A stretch of 64,000 nt of DNA from Pedobacter ginsengisoli (lineage in GTDB: Bacteria; Bacteroidota; Bacteroidia; Sphingobacteriales; Sphingobacteriaceae), in contig NZ_JASSYX010000001.1 in assembly GCF_030244015.1 (NCBI RefSeq), positions 186,001-250,000 on the forward strand, read 5' to 3'. Positions 28,272 to 38,489 of this stretch are shown here, piece by piece. How positions within the stretch are numbered: the stretch's first letter is position 1; each line of letters begins with the position of its first letter. The notes below the pieces were generated by a model. That model had not been told where the DNA came from, did no database searches, and worked only from the letters and a program-made list of their open reading frames with translations. A program made the translations under genes and the position numbers.

Positions 28272-29435
28272 TTAAGCCAATTGCTGCTTGCCCATCATCA
28301 ACAAAAGATCTTGGTCATTAATATCTAATTTACTGTCGGCTACGGTCAGGAAGCGGTGATAAGCGTCTGAAAGCTCCTCTTTAGTCAGGGTAAAGCCCAG
28401 ACGCTCCAGGTGAAACTTTAACGCATGTCTTCCGCTGCGTGCTGTCAGCACAATACTTGCATCCGGAAAACCGACATCTTCAGGTCTGATGATCTCATAG
28501 TTCTCCCGGTTTTTAAGGAAGCCATCCTGGTGGATACCAGAACTATGCGCAAACGCATTGCTGCCAACGATTGCTTTATTCGGTTGTACAGGCATTCGCA
28601 TCTGCGAACTCACCATCCGGCTGATCTCGTAAAAGTTCTTCGTATTGATATTGGTATGCAGTCCAAGTGCCTGGTGTGTTTTCAGGATCATGACGACCTC
28701 TTCGACAGAAGTATTACCTGCGCGCTCACCAATGCCGTTAATGGTACCTTCAATCTGACGTGCGCCATTTTGCAGACCTGCAATTGAATTTGCAGTCGCA
28801 AGGCCCAGGTCATTGTGGCAGTGCACAGAAATAATCGCATTGTCAATATTTTTTACGTTCTCTTTCAGGAATCTGATCTTGCTGCCGTACTGGTCTGGCA
28901 GGCAATAACCATTGGTATCTGGTATATTGACCACCGTGGCACCTGCTGCGATCACAGCCTCTACCATCTGCGCGAGGAAATGAATGTCGGCACGGCCGGC
29001 ATCCTCCGCATAAAACTCAATATCTTCTACATATTGTTTCGCATATTTCACAGCATCAACGGCACGGGCCAGGATGTCTTCCCTGGTGCTGTTGAATTTG
29101 TGTTTGATGTGCATATCAGAAGAACCGATACCCGTATGGATCCTCGGGCGCTTTGCGTATTTCAGTGCAGCCACAGCAGAATCAATATCACCTTTATTGG
29201 CACGTGTCAGCGCACAGATGATCGGCTCCGATACCGCTTTGGACAGTTCTACAACGCTCTGGAAATCTCCGGGACTGGAAATAGGGAAGCCTGCCTCGAT
29301 AATGTCTACACCAAGCGCCTCCAGTTCTTTGGCGATTTCTATTTTTTCAGGGGTCGTCAACTGACAGCCCGGCACTTGTTCACCATCACGCAAGGTGGTG
29401 TCAAACACATAAACTCTATTCGGATCGTGTAACAT
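28272..29435 (-). CDS. leuA: 2-isopropylmalate synthase lacking the C-terminal regulatory domain
   Basis: 387 residues; condenses acetyl-CoA and 2-oxoisovalerate. The catalytic barrel is complete ([16 protein letters not shown] at 11-26, [32 protein letters not shown]), followed by the linker subdomain, and stops before the ~115-residue leucine-binding domain of full-length LeuA (500-520 residues). The 36-bp gap to leuC has no remnant of that domain, so this looks like an evolved short form, not a recent frameshift. Confidence 0.92.
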   Translation of the reverse strand: MLHDPNRVYVFDTTLRDGEQVPGCQLTTPEKIEIAKELEALGVDIIEAGFPISSPGDFQSVVELSKAVSEPIICALTRANKGDIDSAVAALKYAKRPRIHTGIGSSDMHIKHKFNSTREDILARAVDAVKYAKQYVEDIEFYAEDAGRADIHFLAQMVEAVIAAGATVVNIPDTNGYCLPDQYGSKIRFLKENVKNIDNAIISVHCHNDLGLATANSIAGLQNGARQIEGTINGIGERAGNTSVEEVVMILKTHQALGLHTNINTKNFYEISRMVSSQMRMPVQPNKAIVGSNAFAHSSGIHQDGFLKNRENYEIIRPEDVGFPDASIVLTARSGRHALKFHLERLGFTLTKEELSDAYHRFLTVADSKLDINDQDLLLMMGKQQLA

Positions 29436-29440
29436 ATTTC

Positions 29441-30955
29441 TTAGGGTTTAGTAAGTATTTCAAAGTTTTCAAAATTATCAGCTGTTTCCACAGCCTCAGT
29501 CATCGTTTCAATGGACTTTACCGCGCCATTTTCCAGTAAGATCCTTTTCTCTATACAAGAAGGAACAAGCGCATCAAAATGTCCAACGTAGATCAGCGTG
29601 GTCCCATTCTTGCACAGCTCATCCACCAGCATATTAAAATATCTCGTCTGATGCAGGTCCAGGCCCTGACAAGGCTCATCCAGTATCAGTAATTCCGGGT
29701 TTTTTATGATCGTTCTGGCCAGCAGGGCCAGTCGCTGTTTGCCCAGGGGCAGTTCAGTCATCAGCACATTTTTGTATTCTTCAAGACCAAAATAACTGAC
29801 CAGTTCATCTGCCTGCGCGTGCTTGGTAGAGCCAGGCTCACAGAACAGTCCCGAGCTGTCATAAAAGCCGGAAGCGATACTTTGCCATACCGTAGCCGAG
29901 GGATCAAAATACCAGTGCAGTTCAGGAGAGATCAGGCCGATACGGGCCTTGATTTCCCAAATGCTTTCACCGGATCCCCGCTTGTTGCCAAACAAATAAA
30001 AATTATTGGAATAAGCCTGCGGATGGTCACCGCAGATCAGGCTCAGTAAAGTTGACTTCCCGGAGCCGTTATGACCCTGAAGCAGCCACTTCTCACCAGA
30101 TCTGACCTCCCAGTCCACATTCCTCAATACCTGTTTTTCGCCATAACTGACGTTGATGCCGATCATTTTTACCACAAGCTCCGACGCAGCAGCAGCGGGG
30201 TGTTCCCTGAGAAAGGCCGGAACCGGCGGAACAGTTTCCTCCGTAAAGAAATCTGTCATGCGGTCAGAAGCAGAAATTTCAACCAGCTTTCCTTCCCTGA
30301 TCTCGGCCAAGCGGTCAATGCACGCAGGTATCTCCAGATCGTTGGCGATCAGGATCAGCTGCATGCCCTGTTCAGCAAGCTCATCCAGTAAAGTATTCAG
30401 GTTTTCGCGTGAGCGGGTATCGAGGCCATTATAAGGCTGGTCAAGGATCAGCAACTGCGGATTGAGCCATAAAGCCTTTACCAGCTGCAGTTTTTTATGC
30501 TCACCGCTCGACAACTGTATCAGCGTCGAATCGATCAGAGCGGCAAAGCCAAGGTCTGACATGATCCTTTCCGCAATACCAAAATTCAGCCCATGTTTCT
30601 TGCCGTAGCTTTCCAGCTCCGCCCTTACGGTAGCCGTGACTTCAACAGCCTGTTTGTTGTAACGCTGCTGATAATAAAAATTAGACTGGCCTTCCAGATC
30701 TTTGAACTGGTACCAGTTGGCCACATAATGAACAACCGGAGGCTGTGCAGCCTCCGGTTTGAAATTTAATGTGATGCTGCCATTTGCGCGGACCAAACCC
30801 GCAATGGCTTTAGCCAATGTCGTTTTACCACTGCCGCTTGCTCCGTATACCAACCAGTTCTCCGATGGATTTATGGTCCAGTTCAGATCCTGTAATACCG
30901 CTTTCTGGCGGTACCAAAGGTTAAGGTTGGTGATATGGACGACGGGCTCTGACAT
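29441..30955 (-). CDS. Duplicated ABC ATPase (ModF/PhrA-like)
   Basis: 504 residues with two ABC cassettes and no membrane domain. Cassette 1: Walker [10 protein letters not shown] near 38 and signature QLSSGEHKK. Cassette 2: Walker [10 protein letters not shown] near 292, and [13 protein letters not shown] in place of the canonical LSGGQ. It resembles ModF (photorepair PhrA) ATPases, whose function is unclear. It lies 2 bp after ilvC and 5 bp before leuA, so it is surely cotranscribed with the amino-acid genes. No transporter partner is nearby. Confidence 0.82.
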   Translation of the reverse strand: MSEPVVHITNLNLWYRQKAVLQDLNWTINPSENWLVYGASGSGKTTLAKAIAGLVRANGSITLNFKPEAAQPPVVHYVANWYQFKDLEGQSNFYYQQRYNKQAVEVTATVRAELESYGKKHGLNFGIAERIMSDLGFAALIDSTLIQLSSGEHKKLQLVKALWLNPQLLILDQPYNGLDTRSRENLNTLLDELAEQGMQLILIANDLEIPACIDRLAEIREGKLVEISASDRMTDFFTEETVPPVPAFLREHPAAAASELVVKMIGINVSYGEKQVLRNVDWEVRSGEKWLLQGHNGSGKSTLLSLICGDHPQAYSNNFYLFGNKRGSGESIWEIKARIGLISPELHWYFDPSATVWQSIASGFYDSSGLFCEPGSTKHAQADELVSYFGLEEYKNVLMTELPLGKQRLALLARTIIKNPELLILDEPCQGLDLHQTRYFNMLVDELCKNGTTLIYVGHFDALVPSCIEKRILLENGAVKSIETMTEAVETADNFENFEILTKP

Positions 30956-30957
30956 TA

Positions 30958-32439
30958 CTATGCAGTTTTTATAGCTTTCATCGCAGTCATTGCCTTTCTC
31001 AATACCGCACCGATCTGTTCTACCTGATGTCCGCGGATCGCTTCATTCACTTCGATCAATGCCCTGTTGTCAACCGCTCCGTCTTTACCTTCATTGAAGT
31101 TTTTACCGACAAGATCAGTGTCCACTTTTTTCATGAAATCAGCCAATAGAGGTTTACAAGCCTGGTCAAACAAATAACAGCCATATTCAGCAGTATCAGA
31201 GATCACACGGTTCATTTCAAACAATTTTTTACGGGCGATCGTATTGGCGATCAGCGGGGTTTCATGCAATGACTCATAGTATGCAGACTCCGGTTTGATA
31301 CCAGCCTGAACCATAGTTTCAAAAGCAAGCTCAACACCAGCCCTTACAAAAGCAACCATTAAAGTATAGTTGTCAAAATATTCCTGCTCACCGATCTTCA
31401 CATCACCGGCAGGGGTTTTTTCAAAAGCAGTTTCACCTGTTTCAGCACGCCATGCCAGCAGGTTTTTATCACCATTGGCCCAGTCTTCCATCATGATCCG
31501 GCTGAATTCACCACTCATGATGTCATCCTGGTGTTTCTGGAACAAAGGGCGCATGATGTCTTTCAATTCTTCTGACACTTCAAAAGCTTTGATCTTGGCT
31601 ACATTACTCAGCCTGTCCATCATTGCAGTGATGCCACCTTGTTTCAAGGCTTCAGTGATCACTTCCACACCGTACTGAACCAGTTTAGAAGCATACCCTG
31701 CATCAATTCCTTTTTCGATCATTTTATCAAAAGAGAGGATAGAACCGGTTTGCAACAGACCGCAAAGAATGGTCTGCTCACCCATTAAGTCAGATTTTAC
31801 CTCAGCTACAAAAGATGATTTCAAGACACCAGCCCTGTGGCCGCCGGTACCAACGCAATACGCTTTAGCCTGCAGCAGACCTTTTCCTTCAGGATCGTTT
31901 TCCGGGTGTACAGCGATCAAAGTAGGAACACCAAAGCCCCTTACATATTCAGCCCTTACTTCACTTCCCGGACATTTAGGAGCCACCATGATCACCGTAA
32001 TGTCTTTACGGATCTGCATGCCTTCCTCTACAATGTTAAAGCCATGTGAATACAATAAGGTAGCACCTTGCTTCATCAAAGGCATTACCGCATTTACAAC
32101 AGCAGTATGCTGTTTATCAGGAGTCAGGTTGATCACCAAATCAGCCGAAGGGATCAGTTCTTCATAAGTTCCTACAGTAAAACCATTGTCTGTAGCATTT
32201 TTCCAGGAATCTCTTTTGCCCTCGATAGCTTCTTTACGCAAAGCATAAGAAACATTTAAACCACTATCTCTTAAATTTAAACCCTGGTTCAGGCCTTGTG
32301 CGCCACAGCCAACGATTACCAGTTTTTTACCTTTCAGCACATTTACGCCATCAAGGAATTCAGCGCTGTCCATGAAATCGCAAACACCCAATTGGTTTAA
32401 TTTTTCTCTAAGAGGCAGTGTGTTAAAATAATTTGACAT
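30958..32439 (-). CDS. ilvC: Ketol-acid reductoisomerase, class II
   Basis: 493 residues; isomerises and reduces acetolactate or acetohydroxybutyrate with NADPH and Mg2+. The Rossmann motif [20 protein letters not shown] is near 37-56. Length and the duplicated C-terminal knotted domain fit the long E. coli/plant class II, not the ~330-residue class I. Conserved cofactor-specificity loop [14 protein letters not shown] follows. Confidence 0.95.
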   Translation of the reverse strand: MSNYFNTLPLREKLNQLGVCDFMDSAEFLDGVNVLKGKKLVIVGCGAQGLNQGLNLRDSGLNVSYALRKEAIEGKRDSWKNATDNGFTVGTYEELIPSADLVINLTPDKQHTAVVNAVMPLMKQGATLLYSHGFNIVEEGMQIRKDITVIMVAPKCPGSEVRAEYVRGFGVPTLIAVHPENDPEGKGLLQAKAYCVGTGGHRAGVLKSSFVAEVKSDLMGEQTILCGLLQTGSILSFDKMIEKGIDAGYASKLVQYGVEVITEALKQGGITAMMDRLSNVAKIKAFEVSEELKDIMRPLFQKHQDDIMSGEFSRIMMEDWANGDKNLLAWRAETGETAFEKTPAGDVKIGEQEYFDNYTLMVAFVRAGVELAFETMVQAGIKPESAYYESLHETPLIANTIARKKLFEMNRVISDTAEYGCYLFDQACKPLLADFMKKVDTDLVGKNFNEGKDGAVDNRALIEVNEAIRGHQVEQIGAVLRKAMTAMKAIKTA

Positions 32440-32475
32440 CTTTTTTATTTTTTTGATTAAGGTTCGTTTTAATTT

Positions 32476-32949
32476 TTATTTATTATTTAATGCTTTTTTA
32501 ATTGACGAGGCACATCCGTAATGGAAGGCATCGTGGACCGGAAAAAACCTGATGGCATCAGCCGTACTGTTCAGCGCCACCCCATAAGTGGTCATAAACC
32601 CATGGTAATTTACAAAATTACCCGCATTCAGGTCACTTTCCAAAACATCTACAGTGCTTAGCATGAGCGCCTTTAAAGCTTCCACTTCCGTTTTGTCAAT
32701 GAACCGTTCCGGCTTTGTCCCCTTCTGGTACTCCAGCGTCATCTGGTCGCTGATCTTTAGCTCCAGGCCCGCCAGCTTATAGCAAAGCAATTGCTGGCTC
32801 ACAATGATGTGCCCGAAATTCCAGATCATATTGTTGTTAAAGCCTGCCGGTACCTGGTTTAATTCTTCGATAGAAGCACTTTCTATCAACTGAATGAAAT
32901 TCTTCCTGGTCTGCCTGATGATGGTGAATAAATGTTCCATTGCGTTCAA
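32476..32949 (-). CDS. DinB family protein within the ilv operon
   Basis: 157 residues with the four-helix DinB/YfiT fold pattern: an N-terminal helix (LFTIIRQTRKNFIQLIESAS), the first metal His in WNFGHIIVSQQLL near 49, and the C-terminal HDAFHYGCASSIKKAL with the two remaining candidate His ligands. DinB proteins are metal-binding thiol-dependent enzymes or are of unknown function. It is 6 bp downstream of ilvN and 37 bp upstream of ilvC, an unusual partner for this pathway. Confidence 0.78.
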   Translation of the reverse strand: MNAMEHLFTIIRQTRKNFIQLIESASIEELNQVPAGFNNNMIWNFGHIIVSQQLLCYKLAGLELKISDQMTLEYQKGTKPERFIDKTEVEALKALMLSTVDVLESDLNAGNFVNYHGFMTTYGVALNSTADAIRFFPVHDAFHYGCASSIKKALNNK

Positions 32950-32955
32950 AGCGGC

Positions 32956-33573
32956 CTACATGCTAAAAACATTCTTCGCCTTGTCAAGATATTCATTTTC
33001 AATAACGTCTTCACCAGGTTCTCTCCGTTCAAATTCCCTCAGCTTCCGGTTAAAACCCTCACTGTCTTTAATGATCGCCACCCTTGCACTCCTGACAAAT
33101 TCGATCAGTCCGTATGGCTGCAGTACTTCGATCAGCTTGTCTGTTTCTTCCCTGTGCCCTGTAGTTTCAAATACGGTATAATCCTTACGGATCACTACTG
33201 CTCTTGCACCATTTTCACGGAGCAGGCGCTCTACCGAAACCAATTCGGCAATGGTATCCGTAGGCACTTTATACAAGGCCATTTCCTGCCAGATGATATC
33301 TTCATTGGTATTGTAATATACCTTCAACACCTCCACCTGTTTTTCAATCTGACGGGCAAGCTTGCGCACTACCTCTTCAGTTTCATGGATCAGGATGTTG
33401 AAGCGGTGAATGTGCTCAATCTCCGATGGCGATGTATTCAGGCTTTCAATATTGATCTTTCTTCTCGAGAAGATAATCGCTATACGGTTCAGGATACCTA
33501 TGCGGTTCTCCGTATATACCGTGATCGTAAATTCCTGTTTGCTGTTTGATTCTATATCGTTTGAATTGCTCAT
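32956..33573 (-). CDS. ilvN: Acetolactate synthase small (regulatory) subunit
   Basis: 205 residues. N-terminal ACT domain from about residue 14 (FTITVYTENRIGILNRIAIIFSRRKINIESLNTS) that binds valine for feedback, and a second ACT-like C-terminal domain. The length is greater than that of E. coli IlvN (~96) and like IlvH-type or Bacteroidota forms. Follows ilvB by 10 bp. Confidence 0.93.
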   Translation of the reverse strand: MSNSNDIESNSKQEFTITVYTENRIGILNRIAIIFSRRKINIESLNTSPSEIEHIHRFNILIHETEEVVRKLARQIEKQVEVLKVYYNTNEDIIWQEMALYKVPTDTIAELVSVERLLRENGARAVVIRKDYTVFETTGHREETDKLIEVLQPYGLIEFVRSARVAIIKDSEGFNRKLREFERREPGEDVIENEYLDKAKNVFSM

Positions 33574-33583
33574 GATCTGCTAA

Positions 33584-35350
33584 TTATTTAAGTCTGATTT
33601 CACTAACACTGCTGCCCTGAGGTACCATCGGGAATACATTGTTCTCTTTGGCCACCATCACTTCCAGCAAATAAGAGCCTTTGTGGTTCAGCATCTCCGC
33701 AAGCGCTGCTTCCAGGTCTTCACGTTCTGATACCTTTTTACCGGCAATACCATAGGCATCCGCCAGTTTAACAAAATCAGGGCTGGTAATGTCCACAAAG
33801 GAGTAGCGCTTGTCGTGGAACAGCTGCTGCCATTGGCGCACCATTCCAAGGAATCTGTTGTTCAGGATCATGATCTTAACGTCAATGCCGGTCTGCATGA
33901 TAGTACCCAGTTCCTGGCAGGTCATTTGAAAACCACCGTCGCCGATAATGGCCACTACAGTCCGGTCCTGGGCACCAAACTTAGCACCTATTGCGGCAGG
34001 CAATCCAAATCCCATAGTACCAAGACCACCACTGGTGATATTGCTTCTGGTCTGCTGGAAATGTGCATAGCGGCAGGCCACCATCTGGTGCTGGCCTACG
34101 TCAGTTACAATCACCGCTTCTCCTTTAGTCAGGTCATTCAGCTTATTCACTACCTCACCCATGGTCATTTCACCACTTACAGGGTTCAGTTCATCATGAA
34201 TAACGGTTTCGTACTCTGTTTTGTCGTATGCCCTGAACTCGGCCACCCAGGCGTCATGTGTCTTTGCTTCGATCAACGCTGTAAGCATCGGAAGGGTTTC
34301 CTTACAGTCGCCCCAAACCGGAACATCCGCCTTAACATTCTTATCAATCTCGGCAGGGTCAATGTCCAGATGGATGACCTTTGCCTGTTTTGCATATTTA
34401 TCCAGACGGCCGGTTACCCGGTCATCAAAACGCATACCGATGGCGATCATGACATCGCAGGCATTGGTCTGTACATTAGGCCCGTAATTGCCATGCATAC
34501 CCAGCATTCCGACATTCAGCGGATGATCAGTAGGAATTGCACCGGCACCCAGTATAGTCCATGCAGCAGGAATTCCACTTTTCTCTACGAATGCCTTAAA
34601 CTCTGCCTCTGCGCTGCCCAGCAAAACTCCCTGGCCAAATAAAATGAAAGGTTTCTTCGCAGAATTGATCATAGCCGCCGCTGCTTCTATATATTCTTTT
34701 CTTACCAATGGTCTCGGACGGTAACTGCGGATGTGCTCACATGGAACATAACCTTCGTATTCAAACATTTGCAGCTGCGCATTCTTAGTAATATCGATCA
34801 GTACAGGGCCAGGTCTGCCACTGCGGGCGATGTAAAAAGCTTTGGCCAGTACACCTGGAATTTCGGTGGCATCAGTGATCTGGTAATTCCATTTGGTAAC
34901 CGGGGTAGTGATGTTGATCACATCTGTTTCCTGAAAAGCATCAGTTCCCAGTAAGTGGGCAAAAACCTGTCCGGTTATACAAACCATAGGCGTGCTGTCG
35001 ATCTGGGCATCAGCTAAACCTGTCACCAGGTTGGTCGCACCCGGGCCGCTGGTGGCAAATGCCACACCGACCTTGCCGGAAGTACGGGCATATCCCTGCG
35101 CCGCATGTGTGCCGCCTTGTTCATGACGTACTAAAATATGTTTTAATTTATCGCTGTAATCGTAAAGTGCATCATAGATCGGCATGATGGCACCGCCCGG
35201 ATAACCGAAAATTGTATCGGTACCCTCGGCTATTAATCCTTCCAACAAAGCTACAGAACCCGAAACCGTTACAGTCTTTTTAGGTTCCGTTAAAGTATTT
35301 GCTTCTGCTTGTACTGTATCCATTGTATAGTGTTTTATAGGGGTTTCCAA
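33584..35350 (-). CDS. ilvB: Acetolactate synthase large subunit
   Basis: 588 residues; ThDP-dependent enzyme forming acetolactate and acetohydroxybutyrate. The catalytic Glu is in RHEQGGTHAAQGYARTSG near 76, the FAD-associated middle domain near 220-370, and the ThDP/Mg motif is GDGGFQMTCQELGTIMQTGIDVKIMILNN near 470-498. Together with IlvN this is the first common step of valine and isoleucine synthesis. Confidence 0.96.
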   Translation of the reverse strand: METPIKHYTMDTVQAEANTLTEPKKTVTVSGSVALLEGLIAEGTDTIFGYPGGAIMPIYDALYDYSDKLKHILVRHEQGGTHAAQGYARTSGKVGVAFATSGPGATNLVTGLADAQIDSTPMVCITGQVFAHLLGTDAFQETDVINITTPVTKWNYQITDATEIPGVLAKAFYIARSGRPGPVLIDITKNAQLQMFEYEGYVPCEHIRSYRPRPLVRKEYIEAAAAMINSAKKPFILFGQGVLLGSAEAEFKAFVEKSGIPAAWTILGAGAIPTDHPLNVGMLGMHGNYGPNVQTNACDVMIAIGMRFDDRVTGRLDKYAKQAKVIHLDIDPAEIDKNVKADVPVWGDCKETLPMLTALIEAKTHDAWVAEFRAYDKTEYETVIHDELNPVSGEMTMGEVVNKLNDLTKGEAVIVTDVGQHQMVACRYAHFQQTRSNITSGGLGTMGFGLPAAIGAKFGAQDRTVVAIIGDGGFQMTCQELGTIMQTGIDVKIMILNNRFLGMVRQWQQLFHDKRYSFVDITSPDFVKLADAYGIAGKKVSEREDLEAALAEMLNHKGSYLLEVMVAKENNVFPMVPQGSSVSEIRLK

Positions 35351-35355
35351 TTTTG

Positions 35356-37053
35356 TTAATGCGTGTACGAATCGGTAACGCAGCCTTCGCTGGCATTGCT
35401 TACCTGTTTCAGGTATTTATAAAGGACGCCGCTTTTGACGGGCGGAGGCAGCTGTTTCCAGACCGCCCGGCGTGTAGCCAGTTGTTCTTCAGTCAGGTGC
35501 ACGTCAATAGCGTTCTTTGCCGCATCAATGGTAATGATGTCATCATCATGCACCAGGGCAATATTTCCGCCCTCCCATGCCTCAGGGGTAATGTGTCCGA
35601 CCACGAAACCGTGTGTGCCGCCTGAAAAACGACCATCCGTGATCAGGGCTACAGATTTACCCAAACCTGCGCCAATAATCAATGAAGTAGGTTTCAGCAT
35701 CTCCGGCATACCCGGAGCACCTTTAGGACCAACCTGTCTGATCACAACAACATCTCCGCTTTTCACTCTGCCGCTCTGGATACCTGCCATCAAAGATTTT
35801 TCTCCGTCAAAAACACGCGCAGGGCCTGTAAATTTCTCGCCCTCTTTACCGCTGATCTTTGCAACTGAACCTTTTGTTGCCAGATTGCCGTACAGCATTT
35901 GTAAGTGACCGGTTTCTTTGATCGGATTTTCTATAGGGAAGATGATCTTTTGGGTATCAAAATCCAGATCTGCGGCGTCAGCCACATTTTCTGCAATGGT
36001 TTTTCCGGTTACGGTCAGACAATCGCCATGGATCAACCCCACTTTTAATAAATATTTCAATACTGCAGGTACACCGCCGATCTCATGCAGGTCTTCCATC
36101 AGGTAAGTTCCGCTGGGCTTCAAATCTCCCAATACCGGAGTGCTGTCGCTCACCTTCTGGAAATCTTCAAGCGTCAGGTTCAATCCAACAGACTTGGCTA
36201 TCGCTATCAGATGCAAGACCGCATTTGTCGATCCTCCCAATACCATTACTGTTACAATCGCATTGTGAAACGCTTTCTCAGTCATGATGTCTGCAGGCAG
36301 AATGTTTTTTTCCAGAAGAATACGGATATACTTTCCTGCCTCCACACACTCTTTCTTTTTCTCTTCACTCACCGCCGGGTAAGAAGAGCTGTACGGCAAA
36401 CTCATACCCAGCGCCTCAATAGCAGAAGCCATCGTATTTGCTGTATACATACCACCGCATGAACCCGCTCCGGGACAGGCGTTTTTGATTACGCCCTGAA
36501 AATCCTCTTCTTCTAAATTGCCGGCCAGTTTTTGTCCTAAAGCCTCAAATGCCGACACAATATTTAATGAAGCACCTTTATACTTTCCTGAATGTATACT
36601 TCCGCCATACACCATGATTGAAGGACGGTTCAGGCGGCCCATCGCCATGATGGAACCTGGCATGTTCTTATCACAGCCGGGAATTGTGATCAGGCCATCA
36701 TAATACTGGCCGCCGCAGATGGTTTCAATAGAATCCGCGATAACGTCTCTGGAAACCAGAGAATAGCGCATCCCGTCAGTTCCGTTGGACATGCCATCAC
36801 TTACACCGATAGTGCCAAAAGTCAAACCGACCATATCATTTTTCCAGACACCTTCTTTCACGATCTGCGCCAGATCATTCAAATGCATATTGCAGGTGTT
36901 TCCATCATAACCCATGCTGGCAATACCAACCTGGGCTTTGTCCATGTCTTCTTTGGTCAATCCAATTCCATAAAGCATAGCCTGAGCAGCCGGCTGGGTA
37001 GGATCCTGGGTAAATGTTTTACTGTAACGGTTGATTTCTGATGTTTGTGACAT
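35356..37053 (-). CDS. ilvD: Dihydroxy-acid dehydratase
   Basis: 565 residues; Fe-S and Mg-dependent dehydratase, last step before transamination. Cluster cysteines: TCNMHL near 54, GCDKNMPGS near 128, and [18 protein letters not shown] near 194-211. Conserved [16 protein letters not shown] and the C-terminal [15 protein letters not shown] are also present. Follows ilvE by 39 bp. Confidence 0.96.
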   Translation of the reverse strand: MSQTSEINRYSKTFTQDPTQPAAQAMLYGIGLTKEDMDKAQVGIASMGYDGNTCNMHLNDLAQIVKEGVWKNDMVGLTFGTIGVSDGMSNGTDGMRYSLVSRDVIADSIETICGGQYYDGLITIPGCDKNMPGSIMAMGRLNRPSIMVYGGSIHSGKYKGASLNIVSAFEALGQKLAGNLEEEDFQGVIKNACPGAGSCGGMYTANTMASAIEALGMSLPYSSSYPAVSEEKKKECVEAGKYIRILLEKNILPADIMTEKAFHNAIVTVMVLGGSTNAVLHLIAIAKSVGLNLTLEDFQKVSDSTPVLGDLKPSGTYLMEDLHEIGGVPAVLKYLLKVGLIHGDCLTVTGKTIAENVADAADLDFDTQKIIFPIENPIKETGHLQMLYGNLATKGSVAKISGKEGEKFTGPARVFDGEKSLMAGIQSGRVKSGDVVVIRQVGPKGAPGMPEMLKPTSLIIGAGLGKSVALITDGRFSGGTHGFVVGHITPEAWEGGNIALVHDDDIITIDAAKNAIDVHLTEEQLATRRAVWKQLPPPVKSGVLYKYLKQVSNASEGCVTDSYTH

Positions 37054-37092
37054 ATATTAGGTCTGTAGGTGTGTTATATGATTACTTCTGTG

Positions 37093-37983
37093 TTATATGA
37101 TTACTTCGTAATTTTGTTTTTCTAATGCCAGTGATTTATAGGTGCGCTGTATCGTTGCGCCCACACTGTCCGGCCATCTGAGCGGAAATTTATATTCGTC
37201 AACAGATCCGATTCCGGCTATTTCCGTAGCAGTGCCGCAAAAAAATGCACTGTCGGAATGTTTTAAGTCCTTTATGGTCAGATGTTCTTCAATCAGTTCA
37301 ATATCGAGTACATGGCACAATTCTATCACGGTCTCCCGGGTGATTCCCGGCAGAATATTTCCAATAGGAGGGGTGTATAAACGGCCGTTTTTCTCAATAA
37401 ATATATTAGCACCCGGTGCCTCAGCAACATTACCGTAACTGTCCAAAAGTAAGGCCTCGTCAAATCCTTTGCTTTTGGCTTCGGTAGTCGCCAGTATGGA
37501 ATTTACATAGTTACCACTTACCTTAGCTTCTATAGGTGTCGACTTAGGGCTTGGCCGCTCATAGCTGGATACCATAACCTTCAATAACTTATGTCCCAGA
37601 TAGGCATCCCACTCAAAAGCACAGATCATGATCGATACATCTTTTGCGGCAATTAGCGACATATTGGGTGCGCAGTAAATCAGTGGCCGGATATATGCGT
37701 TCTTTAAATTATTGTATTCCAGTAATTTATAAGTCTTCTTGATCAGTTCGTCAATGTTCCATTTAAATGGAATGTGTACCAGTTCGGCAGAACGCCTCAA
37801 TCTTTCAAAATGCTCCCTGGCTTTGAAAATGCGTGTACCGTTGTGCGTGTGGTATGCCCTTAAACCGTCAAATACCGCATATCCATAATGCAGCGACTGT
37901 CCGTATAAACTAGTGGTTGTATCACTGGCTTTTTCAAACCTGCCGTTTAAATAAAGTACGGTATTTGAATTGAAGTACTGCAT
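37093..37983 (-). CDS. ilvE: Branched-chain amino-acid aminotransferase
   Basis: 296 residues, fold type IV PLP aminotransferase. SLHYGYAVFDGLRAY is near 30-44, the PLP lysine lies in EAKVSGNYVNSILATTEAKSKGFDEALLLD near 152-181, and GNILPGITRETVIELC near 221. First structural gene of the ilv-leu operon; the ~210-nt leader upstream contains a small Ile/Leu/Val-rich frame and a terminator. Confidence 0.95.
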   Translation of the reverse strand: MQYFNSNTVLYLNGRFEKASDTTTSLYGQSLHYGYAVFDGLRAYHTHNGTRIFKAREHFERLRRSAELVHIPFKWNIDELIKKTYKLLEYNNLKNAYIRPLIYCAPNMSLIAAKDVSIMICAFEWDAYLGHKLLKVMVSSYERPSPKSTPIEAKVSGNYVNSILATTEAKSKGFDEALLLDSYGNVAEAPGANIFIEKNGRLYTPPIGNILPGITRETVIELCHVLDIELIEEHLTIKDLKHSDSAFFCGTATEIAGIGSVDEYKFPLRWPDSVGATIQRTYKSLALEKQNYEVII

Positions 37984-38030
37984 TTTTGTATGGGTATGTA
38001 GGGTATTAAATTTATATTAAGTGTTTCATT

Positions 38031-38059
38031 AAAAAAGCGCCACTTTTGGGTGGCGCTTT
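38031..38059 (-). terminator. Intrinsic terminator in the ilv leader (attenuator)
   Basis: On the minus strand, AAAGCGCCAC pairs with GTGGCGCTTT (perfect 10-bp stem, 6-nt loop) and is followed by a run of six U, three of them within the stem. It lies 47 bp upstream of the ilvE start and 24 nt downstream of the leader peptide stop. A terminator placed between a promoter and its own operon is the hallmark of attenuation. Confidence 0.88.
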
Positions 38060-38083
38060 GTATATTTTGTATTAAATATTCAA

Positions 38084-38167
38084 TTATAGCGCCATGTCCT
38101 TCCGAATAATCAGCAGGAGAATCACATTTGTGATGACTGTAAACAAGGTGCTAACTGAATTGCTCAT
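38084..38167 (-). CDS. Branched-chain amino-acid leader peptide
   Basis: 27-residue open frame, ATG at 38167 to TAA at 38084. It contains the run VITNVILLLII (residues 11-21); 12 of 27 residues are Ile, Leu or Val, and Thr, the isoleucine precursor, is also present. The last codons (ATGGCGCTA) contain TGGCGCT, which can pair with AGCGCCA in the 5' arm of the downstream terminator. A ribosome stalled at the Ile/Leu codons would leave TGGCGCT free to form this antiterminator. A ribosome reaching the stop would cover it. Role inferred; comparable to ilv leader peptides of enterobacteria. Confidence 0.82.
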   Translation of the reverse strand: MSNSVSTLFTVITNVILLLIIRKDMAL

Positions 38168-38198
38168 GTTAATAATTATTATCGTTGGTTTATAGAAT

Positions 38199-38229
38199 CC
38201 AATTTACCGTTTGAAGTTTAAACTATCAA
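38199..38229 (-). promoter_or_regulatory. Candidate promoter of the ilv-leu operon
   Basis: Minus-strand TTG (38229-38227), a 20-bp spacer, and TAAATTGG (38206-38199), one mismatch from TAnnTTTG. The spacing equals that of the tRNA-Arg promoter in this window. Transcription would begin near 38193, about 25 nt before the leader peptide ATG. Confidence 0.5.
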
Positions 38230-38489
38230 TAGGCTATTGAAAATAATTGAAAAAAAATATAATTTCAAAATTTAAAGAATATAACAAATTAAATACTTAT
38301 ATATGCGCATATTACATTTCTTAAAGTGGACGTCTCTATACCAAATATGAAATCGGTATTCAGTATAGGTTTTATGCAAGCATTATAAATTGTGCCATTT
38401 TCTTCCTAAAATGCTTAAAGTGTTAATAAAAGTTGACAAAATTACGATCGTTTTACTGTCTGTTGTCCCGCACTTTAGCCATCGCTATT
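38230..38489. other. AT-rich intergenic stretch upstream of the ilv operon
   Basis: Very AT-rich, with no open frame that has coding character and no clear structure. With the repeats to 38760 it makes up a gene-free zone of about 600 bp between the divergent ends of the ilv operon leader and atpC. Confidence 0.4.

Noticed and set aside
28815-29432. Long open frame opposite leuA
   Set aside because: Antisense of the intact leuA gene; no domain or start signal.
33815-34642. Long open frame opposite ilvB
   Set aside because: It is the antisense of a well-supported ilvB gene, with composition rich in His/Cys/Leu as expected for a shadow frame.
22035-38391. Shared 15-mer TTATGCAAGCATTAT at about 22035 and 38372, near the two ends of the ilv-leu region
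   Set aside because: Shared 15-mers are expected by chance in a 64-kb sequence, and the flanking bases do not continue the match.
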